Positions 14,644-22,348 of a DNA stretch of 37,864 nucleotides are shown piece after piece. How positions within the stretch are numbered: the stretch's first letter is position 1; each line of letters starts with the position of its first letter. The translations under genes were made by a program, and so were the position numbers. This stretch comes from an uncultured Oscillospiraceae bacterium (GTDB lineage: Bacteria; Bacillota; Clostridia; Oscillospirales; Ruminococcaceae): the NCBI GenBank assembly GCA_910579125.1, contig CAJTTH010000028.1, positions 1 to 37,864 of the forward strand, written 5' to 3'. Below the pieces are notes generated by a model. That model worked only from the letters and a program-made list of their open reading frames with translations, was not told the origin of the DNA and made no database searches.

Positions 14644-15609
14644 ATGAGCATTTTAAAGTTGATTGCGCCTTGCAAGGATTATCTTTGGGGCGGAAACCGT
14701 CTCCGCGAGGAGTACGGAAAGAAAATGAATTCGGACAAGATCGCCGAGAGCTGGGAGCTGTCCTGTCACAAGGACGGGCAGAGCGTTATTGAAGGCGGCG
14801 AGTTTGACGGAAAAACGCTCTCGGAGTACATTGATGCTAAGGGAAAAGGCATTCTCGGTACGAACTGCGAGCGCTTCGAGTATTTCCCGATACTCATAAA
14901 GCTGATAGACGCGAAAGACAATCTTTCCGTACAGGTTCATCCGTCGAACGAGTACGCACTCAGGGTCGAGGGCGAGTATGGCAAGACCGAAATGTGGTAT
15001 ATCGTGGACTGTAACGAGGGTGCGGAACTGCTGTACGGCTTCAAGCACGAGATAGGCGAGGAGGAGTTCGCCGAGCGCATTAAGAACAACACGCTCCTTG
15101 AGGTTACGAACAACGTTCCCGTGCATAAGGGCGACGTGTTCTTTATTGAGAGCGGCACGCTCCACGCGATAGGAAAGGGCATACTTATTGCGGAAATACA
15201 GCAGAACTCCAACACAACCTACCGAATTTACGACTACGGCAGAGTTGGTGCGGATGGCAAGCCGCGTCAGCTCCATATCGACAAGGCAGTCGAGGTCACG
15301 GACAGGATTCCGCCGAAGTACCCGACTACGGCTCAAGGCGTTCCCGAAAAGGTGGAGGGCGGCGTTAAGACGCTGCTGCGTTCGTGTGAGTATTTTAACG
15401 TGAACAAACTGGAGATTGATGGCGCTATGAAGCTCAACGCAGATGAAAAATCGTTCAAGTCGCTGCTGTTCCTTGACGGCGAAGCGGAGATCGTTTCCGC
15501 GGACGGTAAGGCGAAAGCGGTAAAGGGCGACAGCTTCTTTGTTCCCGCAGGCAGCGGCGAATTTACGGTTTCCGGTAAATGCGAGGTAATTTTGTCCGAC
15601 ATTATCTGA
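14644..15609 (+). CDS. manA: Mannose-6-phosphate isomerase, class I
   Basis: A 321-residue zinc enzyme of the cupin fold interconverting mannose-6-P and fructose-6-P. Zinc ligands are visible: LSVQVHPSNEYA (Gln and His), GKTEMWYI (Glu) and SGTLHAIGKG (His). The N-terminal KDYLWGGNRL and the C-terminal small cupin domain are typical of the short Firmicutes type. GAAAGGAAG precedes the ATG. It lies between the LUD gene and glucokinase with short gaps, consistent with a sugar-phosphate entry operon. Confidence 0.95.
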   Translation: MSILKLIAPCKDYLWGGNRLREEYGKKMNSDKIAESWELSCHKDGQSVIEGGEFDGKTLSEYIDAKGKGILGTNCERFEYFPILIKLIDAKDNLSVQVHPSNEYALRVEGEYGKTEMWYIVDCNEGAELLYGFKHEIGEEEFAERIKNNTLLEVTNNVPVHKGDVFFIESGTLHAIGKGILIAEIQQNSNTTYRIYDYGRVGADGKPRQLHIDKAVEVTDRIPPKYPTTAQGVPEKVEGGVKTLLRSCEYFNVNKLEIDGAMKLNADEKSFKSLLFLDGEAEIVSADGKAKAVKGDSFFVPAGSGEFTVSGKCEVILSDII

Positions 15610-15628
15610 TTTTTCGGGAGGTGGGGGT

Positions 15629-16588
15629 ATGGCTTACTACATTGGCGTTGACGTTGGCGGCACAAATATCGCGTGCGGCGTTGTTGACGACGAATGCAGC
15701 ATTATAGCGCGCTCTAAAACAAAAACTAATCCGAGCGGGGGATACACAACCTATGAAACCGTTCTAGGCGAGATAAAGTCCGCGATACGCAAGGCTTGTG
15801 AGGAAGCGGGTATCGCTCCCTCGGACGCACATTCCATTGGTATCGGCTGCCCCGGAACGTGCAACAGCGAGAGCGGCGTGGTGGAGTATTCCAACAATCT
15901 TGGTTTTCTTAACGTTCCGCTGCGCGACGACGTTGAAAAAGAGTTTGGAGTGCGCGTTTATCTCGAGAACGACGCGAATGCCGCTGCTTTCGGCGAATTT
16001 GTCGCGGGCGCGGCTAAGGGCAGCAACAGCGCCGTTGTGATAACGCTTGGAACGGGCGTAGGCTCCGGTATCGTCATCGACGGGAAAATTTACCGCGGCG
16101 CGAATTTCGCGGGCGGAGAGTTGGGGCACACGGTTATCGTTATGGACGGTCTGCCGTGTACGTGCGGTCGGAACGGCTGCTTTGAGGCGTACTCCTCGGC
16201 AACGGGCTTGGTGCGCATGACGGCACAGGCTTCGGAGCTTAATCCCGATTCTATCTTGACGCACATGATACGTCAGGACGGCAAGGTCAGCGCGCGCACC
16301 GCCTACAACGCCATGAAACAGGGCGACCCCGTGGGAAAGGCGGTCACAGAGCAGTACATAAAGTATCTGTCGTGCGGCATTGCGAACGCGATCAACATAT
16401 TCCAGCCCGATATCCTATGCATCGGCGGGGGAGTGTGCAACGAGGGCGATACGCTGCTCGTTCCGTTAAGGGCGGCGGTCGCGGAGCAGATATATTCAAA
16501 AAATTCGGCGAAAAATACCGAAATAGTGATATGCAGTCTTGGCAACGATGCGGGTATTATCGGCGCGGCTATGTTGTTTAAGGGCTGA
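15629..16588 (+). CDS. glcK: ROK-family glucokinase
   Basis: A 319-residue ROK kinase, most likely phosphorylating glucose with ATP. The N-terminal phosphate loop is YIGVDVGGTNIACGVVD. The middle holds YLENDANAAAFGEF (catalytic Asp in ENDAN) and TLGTGVGSGI. The ROK zinc site is complete: GGELGHTVI, then CTCGRNGCFEAYSSATGL. The C-terminus has FQPDILCIGGGV. GGGAGGTGGG precedes the ATG. The pairing with manA, 19 bases upstream, fits hexose use. A fructokinase or other hexokinase specificity cannot be excluded. Confidence 0.93.
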   Translation: MAYYIGVDVGGTNIACGVVDDECSIIARSKTKTNPSGGYTTYETVLGEIKSAIRKACEEAGIAPSDAHSIGIGCPGTCNSESGVVEYSNNLGFLNVPLRDDVEKEFGVRVYLENDANAAAFGEFVAGAAKGSNSAVVITLGTGVGSGIVIDGKIYRGANFAGGELGHTVIVMDGLPCTCGRNGCFEAYSSATGLVRMTAQASELNPDSILTHMIRQDGKVSARTAYNAMKQGDPVGKAVTEQYIKYLSCGIANAINIFQPDILCIGGGVCNEGDTLLVPLRAAVAEQIYSKNSAKNTEIVICSLGNDAGIIGAAMLFKG

Positions 16589-16613
16589 AAAAAATAAATG
16601 GAGGATAAAAGAA

Positions 16614-18269
16614 ATGAGATCTGATTTAATTAAAGAGGGCGTAGAGAAAACCCCTCACAGAGCCGTACTGAAGTCGTTGGGTGTAATTGACAGCGAGATG
16701 AACAAGCCTTTTATCGCGGTGGTTTGTGCGGCGAGCGATTACGTTCCCGGGCATCAGCACCTCCACGAGATTTCCAAGTACGTCAAGGACGGTATCAGAA
16801 ACGCGGGCGGCGTGCCGTTCGAGTTCTTCACTATCGGCGTTTGCGACGGTCTTGCGATGAACCACAAGGGTATGCGCTACTCGCTTGCTTCGCGCGAGCT
16901 TATCGCGGACAGTATCGAGGTAATGTTGACCGCGCACCCGCTGGACGGCGTGGTGTTTATACCGAACTGCGATAAGATAGTTCCGGGAATGGTCATGGCG
17001 GCGGCGAGAATGAATTTGCCGGCTATTTTCGTGAGCGGCGGTCCGATGAACCCCGGCTGCGTTCAGGGCAAGCGCGTGGGGTACTCTGAGATCTACGAGG
17101 CTATCGGGCAGTACACTAACGGTGAGATCGGCGACGACGTTATCAAGGACTACGAGGACAACGCCTGTCCGACCTGTGGCTCTTGTTCGGGTATGTATAC
17201 TGCGAACTCGATGAACTGCCTTACCGAGGCGATAGGTCTGGCGCTGCCGACTGCGGGCACGGAGCCTGCGGTTAATTCCGCGCGCCGCCGTCTCGCAAAG
17301 GAGAGCGGCGAGCGCGTTGTCGAGCTTGTAAAGCAGAATATCCGCCCGTCTGACATTCTCACGAAGAAGAATATGGAGAACGCTCTCGCGACCGATATGG
17401 CGATCGGCGCGTCCTCGAATACCGTTTTGCATTTGCTGGCGATCGCTCACGAGGCAAAGGTCGATATTAAATTGGAGGATATTGATAATATGAGCCGCAA
17501 AACGCCGCAGCTCGCAAAGCTGAACCCCGCTAGCAGCGTGTTTATCACCGATCTGAACGCAGTCGGCGGTATCCAGACCGTTATCAGGGAACTTGCCAAG
17601 GGCGGTCACATCAACGAGGACGTGATGACCGTTTCGGGTACGCAGAAGGAGCGTATCGCGGCGGCTCACGACGCGGACGGCGAGATTGTACATACCATAG
17701 CTTCGCCTATCAGAAAGGACGGCGGTATTGCGATACTCAGCGGCAATCTCGCGCTGAACGGCTCTGTCGTAAAGCAGGGCGCGGTCAAGCCCGAGATGAT
17801 GGACTTTACAGGTACGGCGCGAGTATTCGACGGCGAACAGGACGCTTGCGACGCTATTCTCGGCGGCAGTATTAAGGCGGGCGACGTTGTGGTTATCCGC
17901 TACGAGGGTCCCAAGGGCGGTCCGGGTATGCCCGAAATGCTCGCTCCCACGGCGGCTATCGTCGGAAAGGGTCTCGACGGCTCTGTTGCGCTTATCACCG
18001 ACGGTCGTTTCAGTGGCGCTTCACGCGGCGCGGCGATAGGTCATGTTTCGCCCGAGGCGGCGGAGGGCGGTCTTATCGCGTTCGTCGAGGACGGCGACAA
18101 GATACATATCGACATTCCCAACCGCAAGGTGGAACTGCTTGTTGATGACGCGGTTATCAAGGAGCGCAAGAAGAATGGCATCAAAGCTCCGCGTGAGTTT
18201 GAAGGATATCTCAACCGCTACGCTAAGCTGGTAACTTCTTCCAATACGGGCGCGGTTTTTGAGGATTAA
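16614..18269 (+). CDS. ilvD: Dihydroxy-acid dehydratase
   Basis: A 551-residue Fe-S enzyme dehydrating 2,3-dihydroxy-isovalerate and -methylvalerate in valine, isoleucine and pantothenate synthesis. Cluster cysteines are in FIPNCDKIVPGM (about 120) and ACPTCGSCSGMYTANSMN (about 190). The C-terminal ALITDGRFSGASRGAAIGHVSPEA is the family signature. Length is standard. An in-frame ATG at 16539 would lie inside glcK; ATG 16614 follows GGAGG at 16600 with good spacing. It is the last gene before a long terminator and is isolated from other ilv genes in this window. Confidence 0.96.
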   Translation: MRSDLIKEGVEKTPHRAVLKSLGVIDSEMNKPFIAVVCAASDYVPGHQHLHEISKYVKDGIRNAGGVPFEFFTIGVCDGLAMNHKGMRYSLASRELIADSIEVMLTAHPLDGVVFIPNCDKIVPGMVMAAARMNLPAIFVSGGPMNPGCVQGKRVGYSEIYEAIGQYTNGEIGDDVIKDYEDNACPTCGSCSGMYTANSMNCLTEAIGLALPTAGTEPAVNSARRRLAKESGERVVELVKQNIRPSDILTKKNMENALATDMAIGASSNTVLHLLAIAHEAKVDIKLEDIDNMSRKTPQLAKLNPASSVFITDLNAVGGIQTVIRELAKGGHINEDVMTVSGTQKERIAAAHDADGEIVHTIASPIRKDGGIAILSGNLALNGSVVKQGAVKPEMMDFTGTARVFDGEQDACDAILGGSIKAGDVVVIRYEGPKGGPGMPEMLAPTAAIVGKGLDGSVALITDGRFSGASRGAAIGHVSPEAAEGGLIAFVEDGDKIHIDIPNRKVELLVDDAVIKERKKNGIKAPREFEGYLNRYAKLVTSSNTGAVFED

Positions 18270-18284
18270 AGCAGCATATAACAA

Positions 18285-18346
18285 ACATCCCCGCGTGTCG
18301 AGCTATACGGCATATTACCGTATAGTCCGACATTCGGGGGTGTTTT
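18285..18346 (+). terminator. Long hairpin terminator after ilvD
   Basis: Nested stems: ACA.CCCCG with CGGGGGTGT outside, TGTCG with CGACA, and CTATACGG with CCGTATAG at the tip. It is followed by TTTTAGTTTATG. It is flanked by a further inverted repeat, ATAACAAACA (18278-18287) with TGTTTGTTAT (18356-18365), the latter in the end of ybaK. It therefore may also serve that convergent gene. Confidence 0.85.
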
Positions 18347-18361
18347 AGTTTATGCTGTTTG

Positions 18362-18841
18362 TTATTCGGCGGTTATATCCGCAAATTCTCCCGAGCAAGC
18401 CCTGACAAGGTCGTCGGGAGTAAGTTCAAGCTGTAACCCGAGCCGCCCGCCGCTGATTATGACGCGCTCGAGAGAACTAGCGCTTTCGTGGATAACGGTT
18501 CGGTAGGGCTTCTTCATTCCGACAGGTGAACAGCCGCCGCGTATGTAGCCTGTTACGGCAAGAATATCCTTAACGTGAACGGGCGTGAGCGCTTTTTCTG
18601 CGACCGCGCGTGCGCATTTTTTCAAGTCCATTTCACGGTCGACGGGTAAGCAGAACACATAATATTTTCCGCTTTTGGCAATTGTTACTAGCGTTTTGAA
18701 CGTAGCCGTGCAGTCCTCACCCAGAAGCTCGGCAATCTGTACGCCGTCAACGAAATTCTCACATTCATAGGTATGTGCGGTATACGCAATTTTCAACTTG
18801 TCAAGTATGCGCATTGCGTTGGTCTTGTTGTCCTTTGCCAT
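18362..18841 (-). CDS. ybaK: YbaK/EbsC-type aminoacyl-tRNA deacylase
   Basis: A 159-residue trans-editing protein. The YbaK group hydrolyses Cys-tRNA(Pro) formed in error by ProRS. Visible features: KTNAMRILDKLKI at the start, FKTLVTIAKSGKYYVFCLPVDREMDLKKCARA (with the catalytic Lys region in FKTLV), and GYIRGGCSPVGMKKPYRTVI, which is the YbaK signature, then the ISGGRLGLQLELTPDDL end. Length fits. GGGAGAA precedes the ATG. Related ProX or INS editing proteins are alternatives, but GGCSPVGMKK points to YbaK. Confidence 0.92.
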   Translation of the reverse strand: MAKDNKTNAMRILDKLKIAYTAHTYECENFVDGVQIAELLGEDCTATFKTLVTIAKSGKYYVFCLPVDREMDLKKCARAVAEKALTPVHVKDILAVTGYIRGGCSPVGMKKPYRTVIHESASSLERVIISGGRLGLQLELTPDDLVRACSGEFADITAE

Positions 18842-18858
18842 TTAAATTCTCCCATAAC

Positions 18859-18895
18859 AAAAACGCTCCGAGCGAGCTTTTCAACTCGGAGCGGT
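18859..18895 (-). terminator. Terminator for the terD/small peptide unit
   Basis: On the - strand CGCTCCGAG and CTCGGAGCG pair around a 12-base loop and are followed by TTTTTG. It lies between the small peptide gene and the ybaK start. Confidence 0.8.
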
Positions 18896-18919
18896 AAATT
18901 ATTCTGTTATCGCAATAAA

Positions 18920-19057
18920 TCAGATTTCGTCGTCGTCAATATCCAGATCCCACTTGTCGAACAGCTCGGTCTTGCCGAGCAGGAAATAAGCGACAGCCGC
19001 CGCAGCCATAGCCGCGATGGCGATAATGCCCGAGATAATAACAATTTTCTTAGTCAT
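18920..19057 (-). CDS. 45-residue single-pass membrane peptide
   Basis: ATG 19057 follows GGGAGG with good spacing and opens a frame of MTKKIVIISGIIAIAAMAAA, then AAVAYFLLGKTELFDKWDLD and IDDDEI before TGA. Residues 4-25 are a single Ala/Ile-rich membrane helix with a basic N-terminal side. The tail is strongly acidic (DKWDLDIDDDEI). A strong ribosome site, clean hydrophobic segment and a terminator 25 bases after the stop support a real gene. It lies 38 bases after terD and is probably co-transcribed with it. Function unknown; no toxin homologue is recognised. Confidence 0.7.
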   Translation of the reverse strand: MTKKIVIISGIIAIAAMAAAAVAYFLLGKTELFDKWDLDIDDDEI

Positions 19058-19095
19058 GATGAACCTCCCGTTATATTATAAATTGATCCGTTTCT

Positions 19096-19686
19096 TTACT
19101 GGAAGCGCGCCGCCATATCCGCAATGCCGTTATCGTTGGTAGGCTCGCCGATCGCGCCGAATTTCCACTCGCCGTTATAGCGGTAGACCTCACCGAAGAT
19201 CATAGCGGTCTTGCCCTCGTAGTTCTCGGAAAGGTTATATTTGCAAAGCTCCGTGCCCGTGTCCGCGTCAACTATTCTGATGAACGCGTTGCGGATCATG
19301 CCGAACTGCTGCTTGCGCTCTCTCGCCTGATAGATAGTTACCACGAAAACTATCTTGTTATATTCGGCGGGTACTCTGTTAAGCTCAACGATTATCTGTT
19401 CGTCGTCACCGTCGCCCGCGCCCGTGAGGTTATCGCCGCAGTGGCGTATAGCGCCGCTTCTGTGCTGAAGCTGACCGTAATACACAACGTCCACCGGTCC
19501 CGTCAGCTTGCCGGTGCTCTCGGTGATAAGGATAGCCGACGCGTCGCAGTCGATATCCTCCTGCTTGTTGAACAGCGAGAATTTTTTTGGAGCTTCGTCC
19601 CAGCCCAATCCGACAACAAGGGATTTAAGCCCCGCGTTGCCCTTTGTAAGGTCTACCTTCTGACCTTTCTGAAGATTTACAGACAT
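19096..19686 (-). CDS. terD: TerD-family calcium-binding stress protein
   Basis: A 196-residue TerD-family protein. The start VNLQKGQKVDLTKGNAGLKSLVVGLGWD is typical. The family's calcium-binding segment is DNLTGAGDGDDEQIIVELNRVP (about residue 85-106), followed by IVFVVTIYQARERKQQFGMIRNAFIRIVD and the end GEVYRYNGEWKFGAIGE. Members are tied to tellurite resistance, phage resistance or envelope stress, but exact actions are unclear. GAGGAGGAA precedes the ATG. A TTGCAT-17-TATAAT promoter lies about 60 bases upstream. Other ter genes (terC, terB) are not present here. Confidence 0.95.
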   Translation of the reverse strand: MSVNLQKGQKVDLTKGNAGLKSLVVGLGWDEAPKKFSLFNKQEDIDCDASAILITESTGKLTGPVDVVYYGQLQHRSGAIRHCGDNLTGAGDGDDEQIIVELNRVPAEYNKIVFVVTIYQARERKQQFGMIRNAFIRIVDADTGTELCKYNLSENYEGKTAMIFGEVYRYNGEWKFGAIGEPTNDNGIADMAARFQ

Positions 19687-19744
19687 TTCATTTCCTCCTC
19701 GGAGTAAAAATCAACAAAAATATGTTGTTTTGCCACACACCCTT

Positions 19745-19773
19745 ATTATACTACATTTTTTTCCAAAATGCAA
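19745..19773 (-). promoter_or_regulatory. Sigma-A type promoter for terD
   Basis: On the - strand TTGCAT, 17 bases, TATAAT. It is divergent from the MATE promoter about 35 bases away. Confidence 0.8.
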
Positions 19774-19808
19774 GGGCAAGTTGAAAATTTGTTGTTTTAT
19801 TTTGCCCA

Positions 19809-19837
19809 TTGCATTTTCCGTGCAGTTGTGCTATAAT
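19809..19837 (+). promoter_or_regulatory. Sigma-A type promoter for the MATE exporter
   Basis: TTGCAT, 17 bases, TATAAT, about 50 bases before the MATE start. It carries the same hexamers as the divergent terD promoter. Confidence 0.8.
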
Positions 19838-19889
19838 TACCGTTGTATGGTAAATTACCGGATATTATCGGCGTTAAAGAGGGTAAAAA

Positions 19890-21284
19890 ATGAGAGACTT
19901 GACAAACGGCAGGCCAATAAAGCTGATATTGCTTTTCGCGCTGCCAATTTTCCTTGGGAATATTTTTCAACAGGCGTACAGTCTTGCGGATATAATAATT
20001 ATCGGGCAGAATTTAGGCAATAACTCAATTGCCGCAGTCGGCGCAACTACGCCCGTTGTTTCGCTGATGTTCAACATCATAAACGGCTTAATAACAGGTT
20101 TCGCGATTATCGTCGCGAAAAATTTCGGCGCTGGCGATCACGGCGAGATGCACCGTACTATCGCGCGTATGCTGGTGTTTGCGGGGAGCATTACCGCAGT
20201 GATAATCGTTGCCGCGACGGTGTTTGTCGATCCGCTGCTGCACGCTCTGGATGTTTCGGAGGAGATATTTGCCGAGGCGCGGAGCTATCTCGTCATCGTG
20301 GCCTTCGGACTGGTGGTGACCTTGCTTTATAATTTCGAGGCGGGAATTCTCCGCGCCGTCGGCGACAGCGTGATACCACTCGTTATCCTGATCGTCTCGA
20401 CTTTTTTGAATATCGCGCTTGATCTGCTTATGGTGATCGTGTTTGAAATGGGGGTTGTCGGCGCGGCTCTGGCAACGGTTACGGCACAGGCGATCTCGGC
20501 GGCTGTCTGCCTTATTTACCTGATAAAGCGCCGTCCGTTTCTGCTCGTTGTCAAAAAGGATTTCGTGTTTACGGCGCACAGCACCGCGAAGCTGCTCAGC
20601 GCGGGTTTCGGAATGGCGCTGATGTATTCTATCGTCGACGTCGGCTCGATAGTTCTCCAGAACGGCATAAACGGTTTCCGCGAGGATATGATAACCGCCC
20701 ACACGGCGGCGCGGAAGATATTCAGCCTGCTGATGATGCCGTACTCGTCGATAAGCGCCACACTCGTCACCTATTGCTCGCAGAACCTCGGGGCGCGGAA
20801 ATACGCACGCATACGCAAGGGCATCAAGGATTGTATGCTGATAATGCTCGTGTGGACGACGTTTGCGATCGTGCTGGTGTTCCTCGGCGGACGTGCGCTT
20901 GTGGGAATGATCGTTACCGACACGGACACGCCGACGGGCGCGGCGATTGCCGATACCGCAGTGCTTTACCTTAAATGGGCGGTAGTGTTCTTTTATTTCC
21001 TCGCGGTGTTGTTGGGGCTTCGCAGCGCGTTACAGGGCTTGGGAAAGAGCCTTGTGCCTATTATTTGCAGCGTTATCGAGCTTGTCTGGAAGATCGTTAC
21101 GGTCGCGTTTATGATACCGCTTTTCGGCGGAAAAAACGGTACTGTCGGCGGAACGGTCGAGCAGATAGGCGGCTATTTCGGCGTGGTTATCTCCGAGCCG
21201 ATAATCTGGACTGTATGCGCGGTAATGATCGGCGTTATAACGATAGTTACGCTTTGCCGTATGCCCAAAGAAGATTTGACGTAA
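19890..21284 (+). CDS. MATE-family multidrug exporter
   Basis: A 464-residue membrane protein with about 12 hydrophobic segments in two homologous halves. The MATE start is clear: TNGRPIKLILLFALPIFLGN, then FQQAYSLADIIIIGQNLG and GATTPVVSLMFNIINGLITGFAIIVAKNFGAG. The second half begins near AGFGMALMYSIVDVGSIVLQ. Such proteins export cationic drugs or metabolites using Na+ or H+. It belongs to the bacterial NorM/DinF-like group. AGAGGG lies upstream of the ATG. No local regulator reveals the substrate. Confidence 0.93.
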   Translation: MRDLTNGRPIKLILLFALPIFLGNIFQQAYSLADIIIIGQNLGNNSIAAVGATTPVVSLMFNIINGLITGFAIIVAKNFGAGDHGEMHRTIARMLVFAGSITAVIIVAATVFVDPLLHALDVSEEIFAEARSYLVIVAFGLVVTLLYNFEAGILRAVGDSVIPLVILIVSTFLNIALDLLMVIVFEMGVVGAALATVTAQAISAAVCLIYLIKRRPFLLVVKKDFVFTAHSTAKLLSAGFGMALMYSIVDVGSIVLQNGINGFREDMITAHTAARKIFSLLMMPYSSISATLVTYCSQNLGARKYARIRKGIKDCMLIMLVWTTFAIVLVFLGGRALVGMIVTDTDTPTGAAIADTAVLYLKWAVVFFYFLAVLLGLRSALQGLGKSLVPIICSVIELVWKIVTVAFMIPLFGGKNGTVGGTVEQIGGYFGVVISEPIIWTVCAVMIGVITIVTLCRMPKEDLT

Positions 21285-21291
21285 AAACATA

Positions 21292-21320
21292 TTGACATAA
21301 TAGGAATAATAGTGTATAAT
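21292..21320 (+). promoter_or_regulatory. Consensus sigma-A promoter for the moxR unit
   Basis: TTGACA, 17 bases, TATAAT, a perfect match to both hexamers. The transcript would have an 80-base leader with a terminator-like hairpin before moxR. Confidence 0.9.
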
Positions 21321-21360
21321 TAAAATCAGCGGACAGCCGCAAATGATTTTACGGATTTTT

Positions 21361-21386
21361 GGCGGAGCGTTCTCCGCCTTTTGTTT
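21361..21386 (+). terminator. Terminator-like hairpin in the moxR leader
   Basis: GGCGGAG and CTCCGCC form a 7-bp GC-rich stem with loop CGTT, followed by TTTTGTTTTG. It lies after the consensus promoter and before moxR, so it would act on moxR transcripts (attenuation) as well as on read-through from the MATE gene. Confidence 0.75.
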
Positions 21387-21404
21387 TGATTAAAGGAGAC
21401 CTGT

Positions 21405-22337
21405 ATGATAAAGGAATTGACCGAAAAACTCACAGCAAATATATCCAAGGCGGTCCGAGGTAAGGACGAACAAATAAAGCTGGTATGCGCGGCTTTGTTC
21501 GCCGGGGGGCACGTTCTGCTCGAGGATGTTCCCGGAACGGGAAAAACGCTTCTTGCGCGTTCGCTTGCGAGGTCTGTCGACGGCGATTTCAGACGCATTC
21601 AGTTCACGCCCGATCTGCTTCCGTCCGATATTACGGGAATAAATTTTTACAATATAAAGGAGCAGGAGTTCATGCTGCGGCGCGGACCCGTGTTCACGAA
21701 TATACTGCTTGCCGACGAAGTTAACCGTGCCACTCCGAGAACGCAGTCCGCGCTGCTTGAATGTATGGAGGAGCGCCAGACCACTATTGACGGCGAAACA
21801 ATGAAACTCGAAACGCCGTTTTTCGTTATCGCGACCCAGAACCCGACCGAAATTCAAGGAACCTATCCGCTCCCCGAAGCGCAGCTTGACCGCTTTATGA
21901 TACGGCTCGCGCTGGGTTATCCCGACAGGGAAGAGGAGATAAAGGTAATTGGCGGCGCGGCGTCGTTCGGTGCGGAAACGGAGCTTAAGGCGGTCTGCAC
22001 GGGCGCGGATATCCTTGCGGCGCAGAACGCGGTAAACGGCTGTGCGGCTAACGAAGCGGTGTGCGGCTACATTTCCGATATTGCTGCGGCGACCCGCAGA
22101 CACGCAGGCGTTAAGCTGGGGCTTTCAACGCGCGGCGCGGCAGCGTTAAAGCGTATGAGCTGCGCGCTCGCGATGATTGACGGGCGAGGTTACGCAATGC
22201 CGCAGGATGTTCAGACAGCAGCGCCGTTCGTAATTCCTCACCGCTTGATATACAAGGGCTATTCGCAGGACGGCGTAAAGACGGATATTCTAAAGCAGAT
22301 ATTGGAGAGCGTTCCTGTGCCTACCGAGAATAATTAA
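21405..22337 (+). CDS. MoxR-type AAA+ ATPase
   Basis: A 310-residue AAA+ ATPase of the MoxR class, thought to act as a chaperone for metal loading or complex assembly. Walker A is LLEDVPGTGKTLLARSLA (about residue 40-57). Walker B is ILLADEVNRATPRTQSALLECMEERQ (about 105-130), followed by sensor 1 FFVIATQNPTEIQGTYPLPEAQLDRFM. The C-terminal lid is present (GVKLGLSTRGAAALKRM). AAAGGAGA precedes the ATG. It stands first in a moxR-DUF58-membrane protein unit, the usual MoxR partner arrangement. Confidence 0.95.
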   Translation: MIKELTEKLTANISKAVRGKDEQIKLVCAALFAGGHVLLEDVPGTGKTLLARSLARSVDGDFRRIQFTPDLLPSDITGINFYNIKEQEFMLRRGPVFTNILLADEVNRATPRTQSALLECMEERQTTIDGETMKLETPFFVIATQNPTEIQGTYPLPEAQLDRFMIRLALGYPDREEEIKVIGGAASFGAETELKAVCTGADILAAQNAVNGCAANEAVCGYISDIAAATRRHAGVKLGLSTRGAAALKRMSCALAMIDGRGYAMPQDVQTAAPFVIPHRLIYKGYSQDGVKTDILKQILESVPVPTENN

Positions 22338-22348
22338 CGAGGTTTATT

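Noticed and set aside
16626..17693. 355-codon open frame on the - strand
   Set aside because: It is antisense to ilvD with Arg/His-rich composition and no motif.
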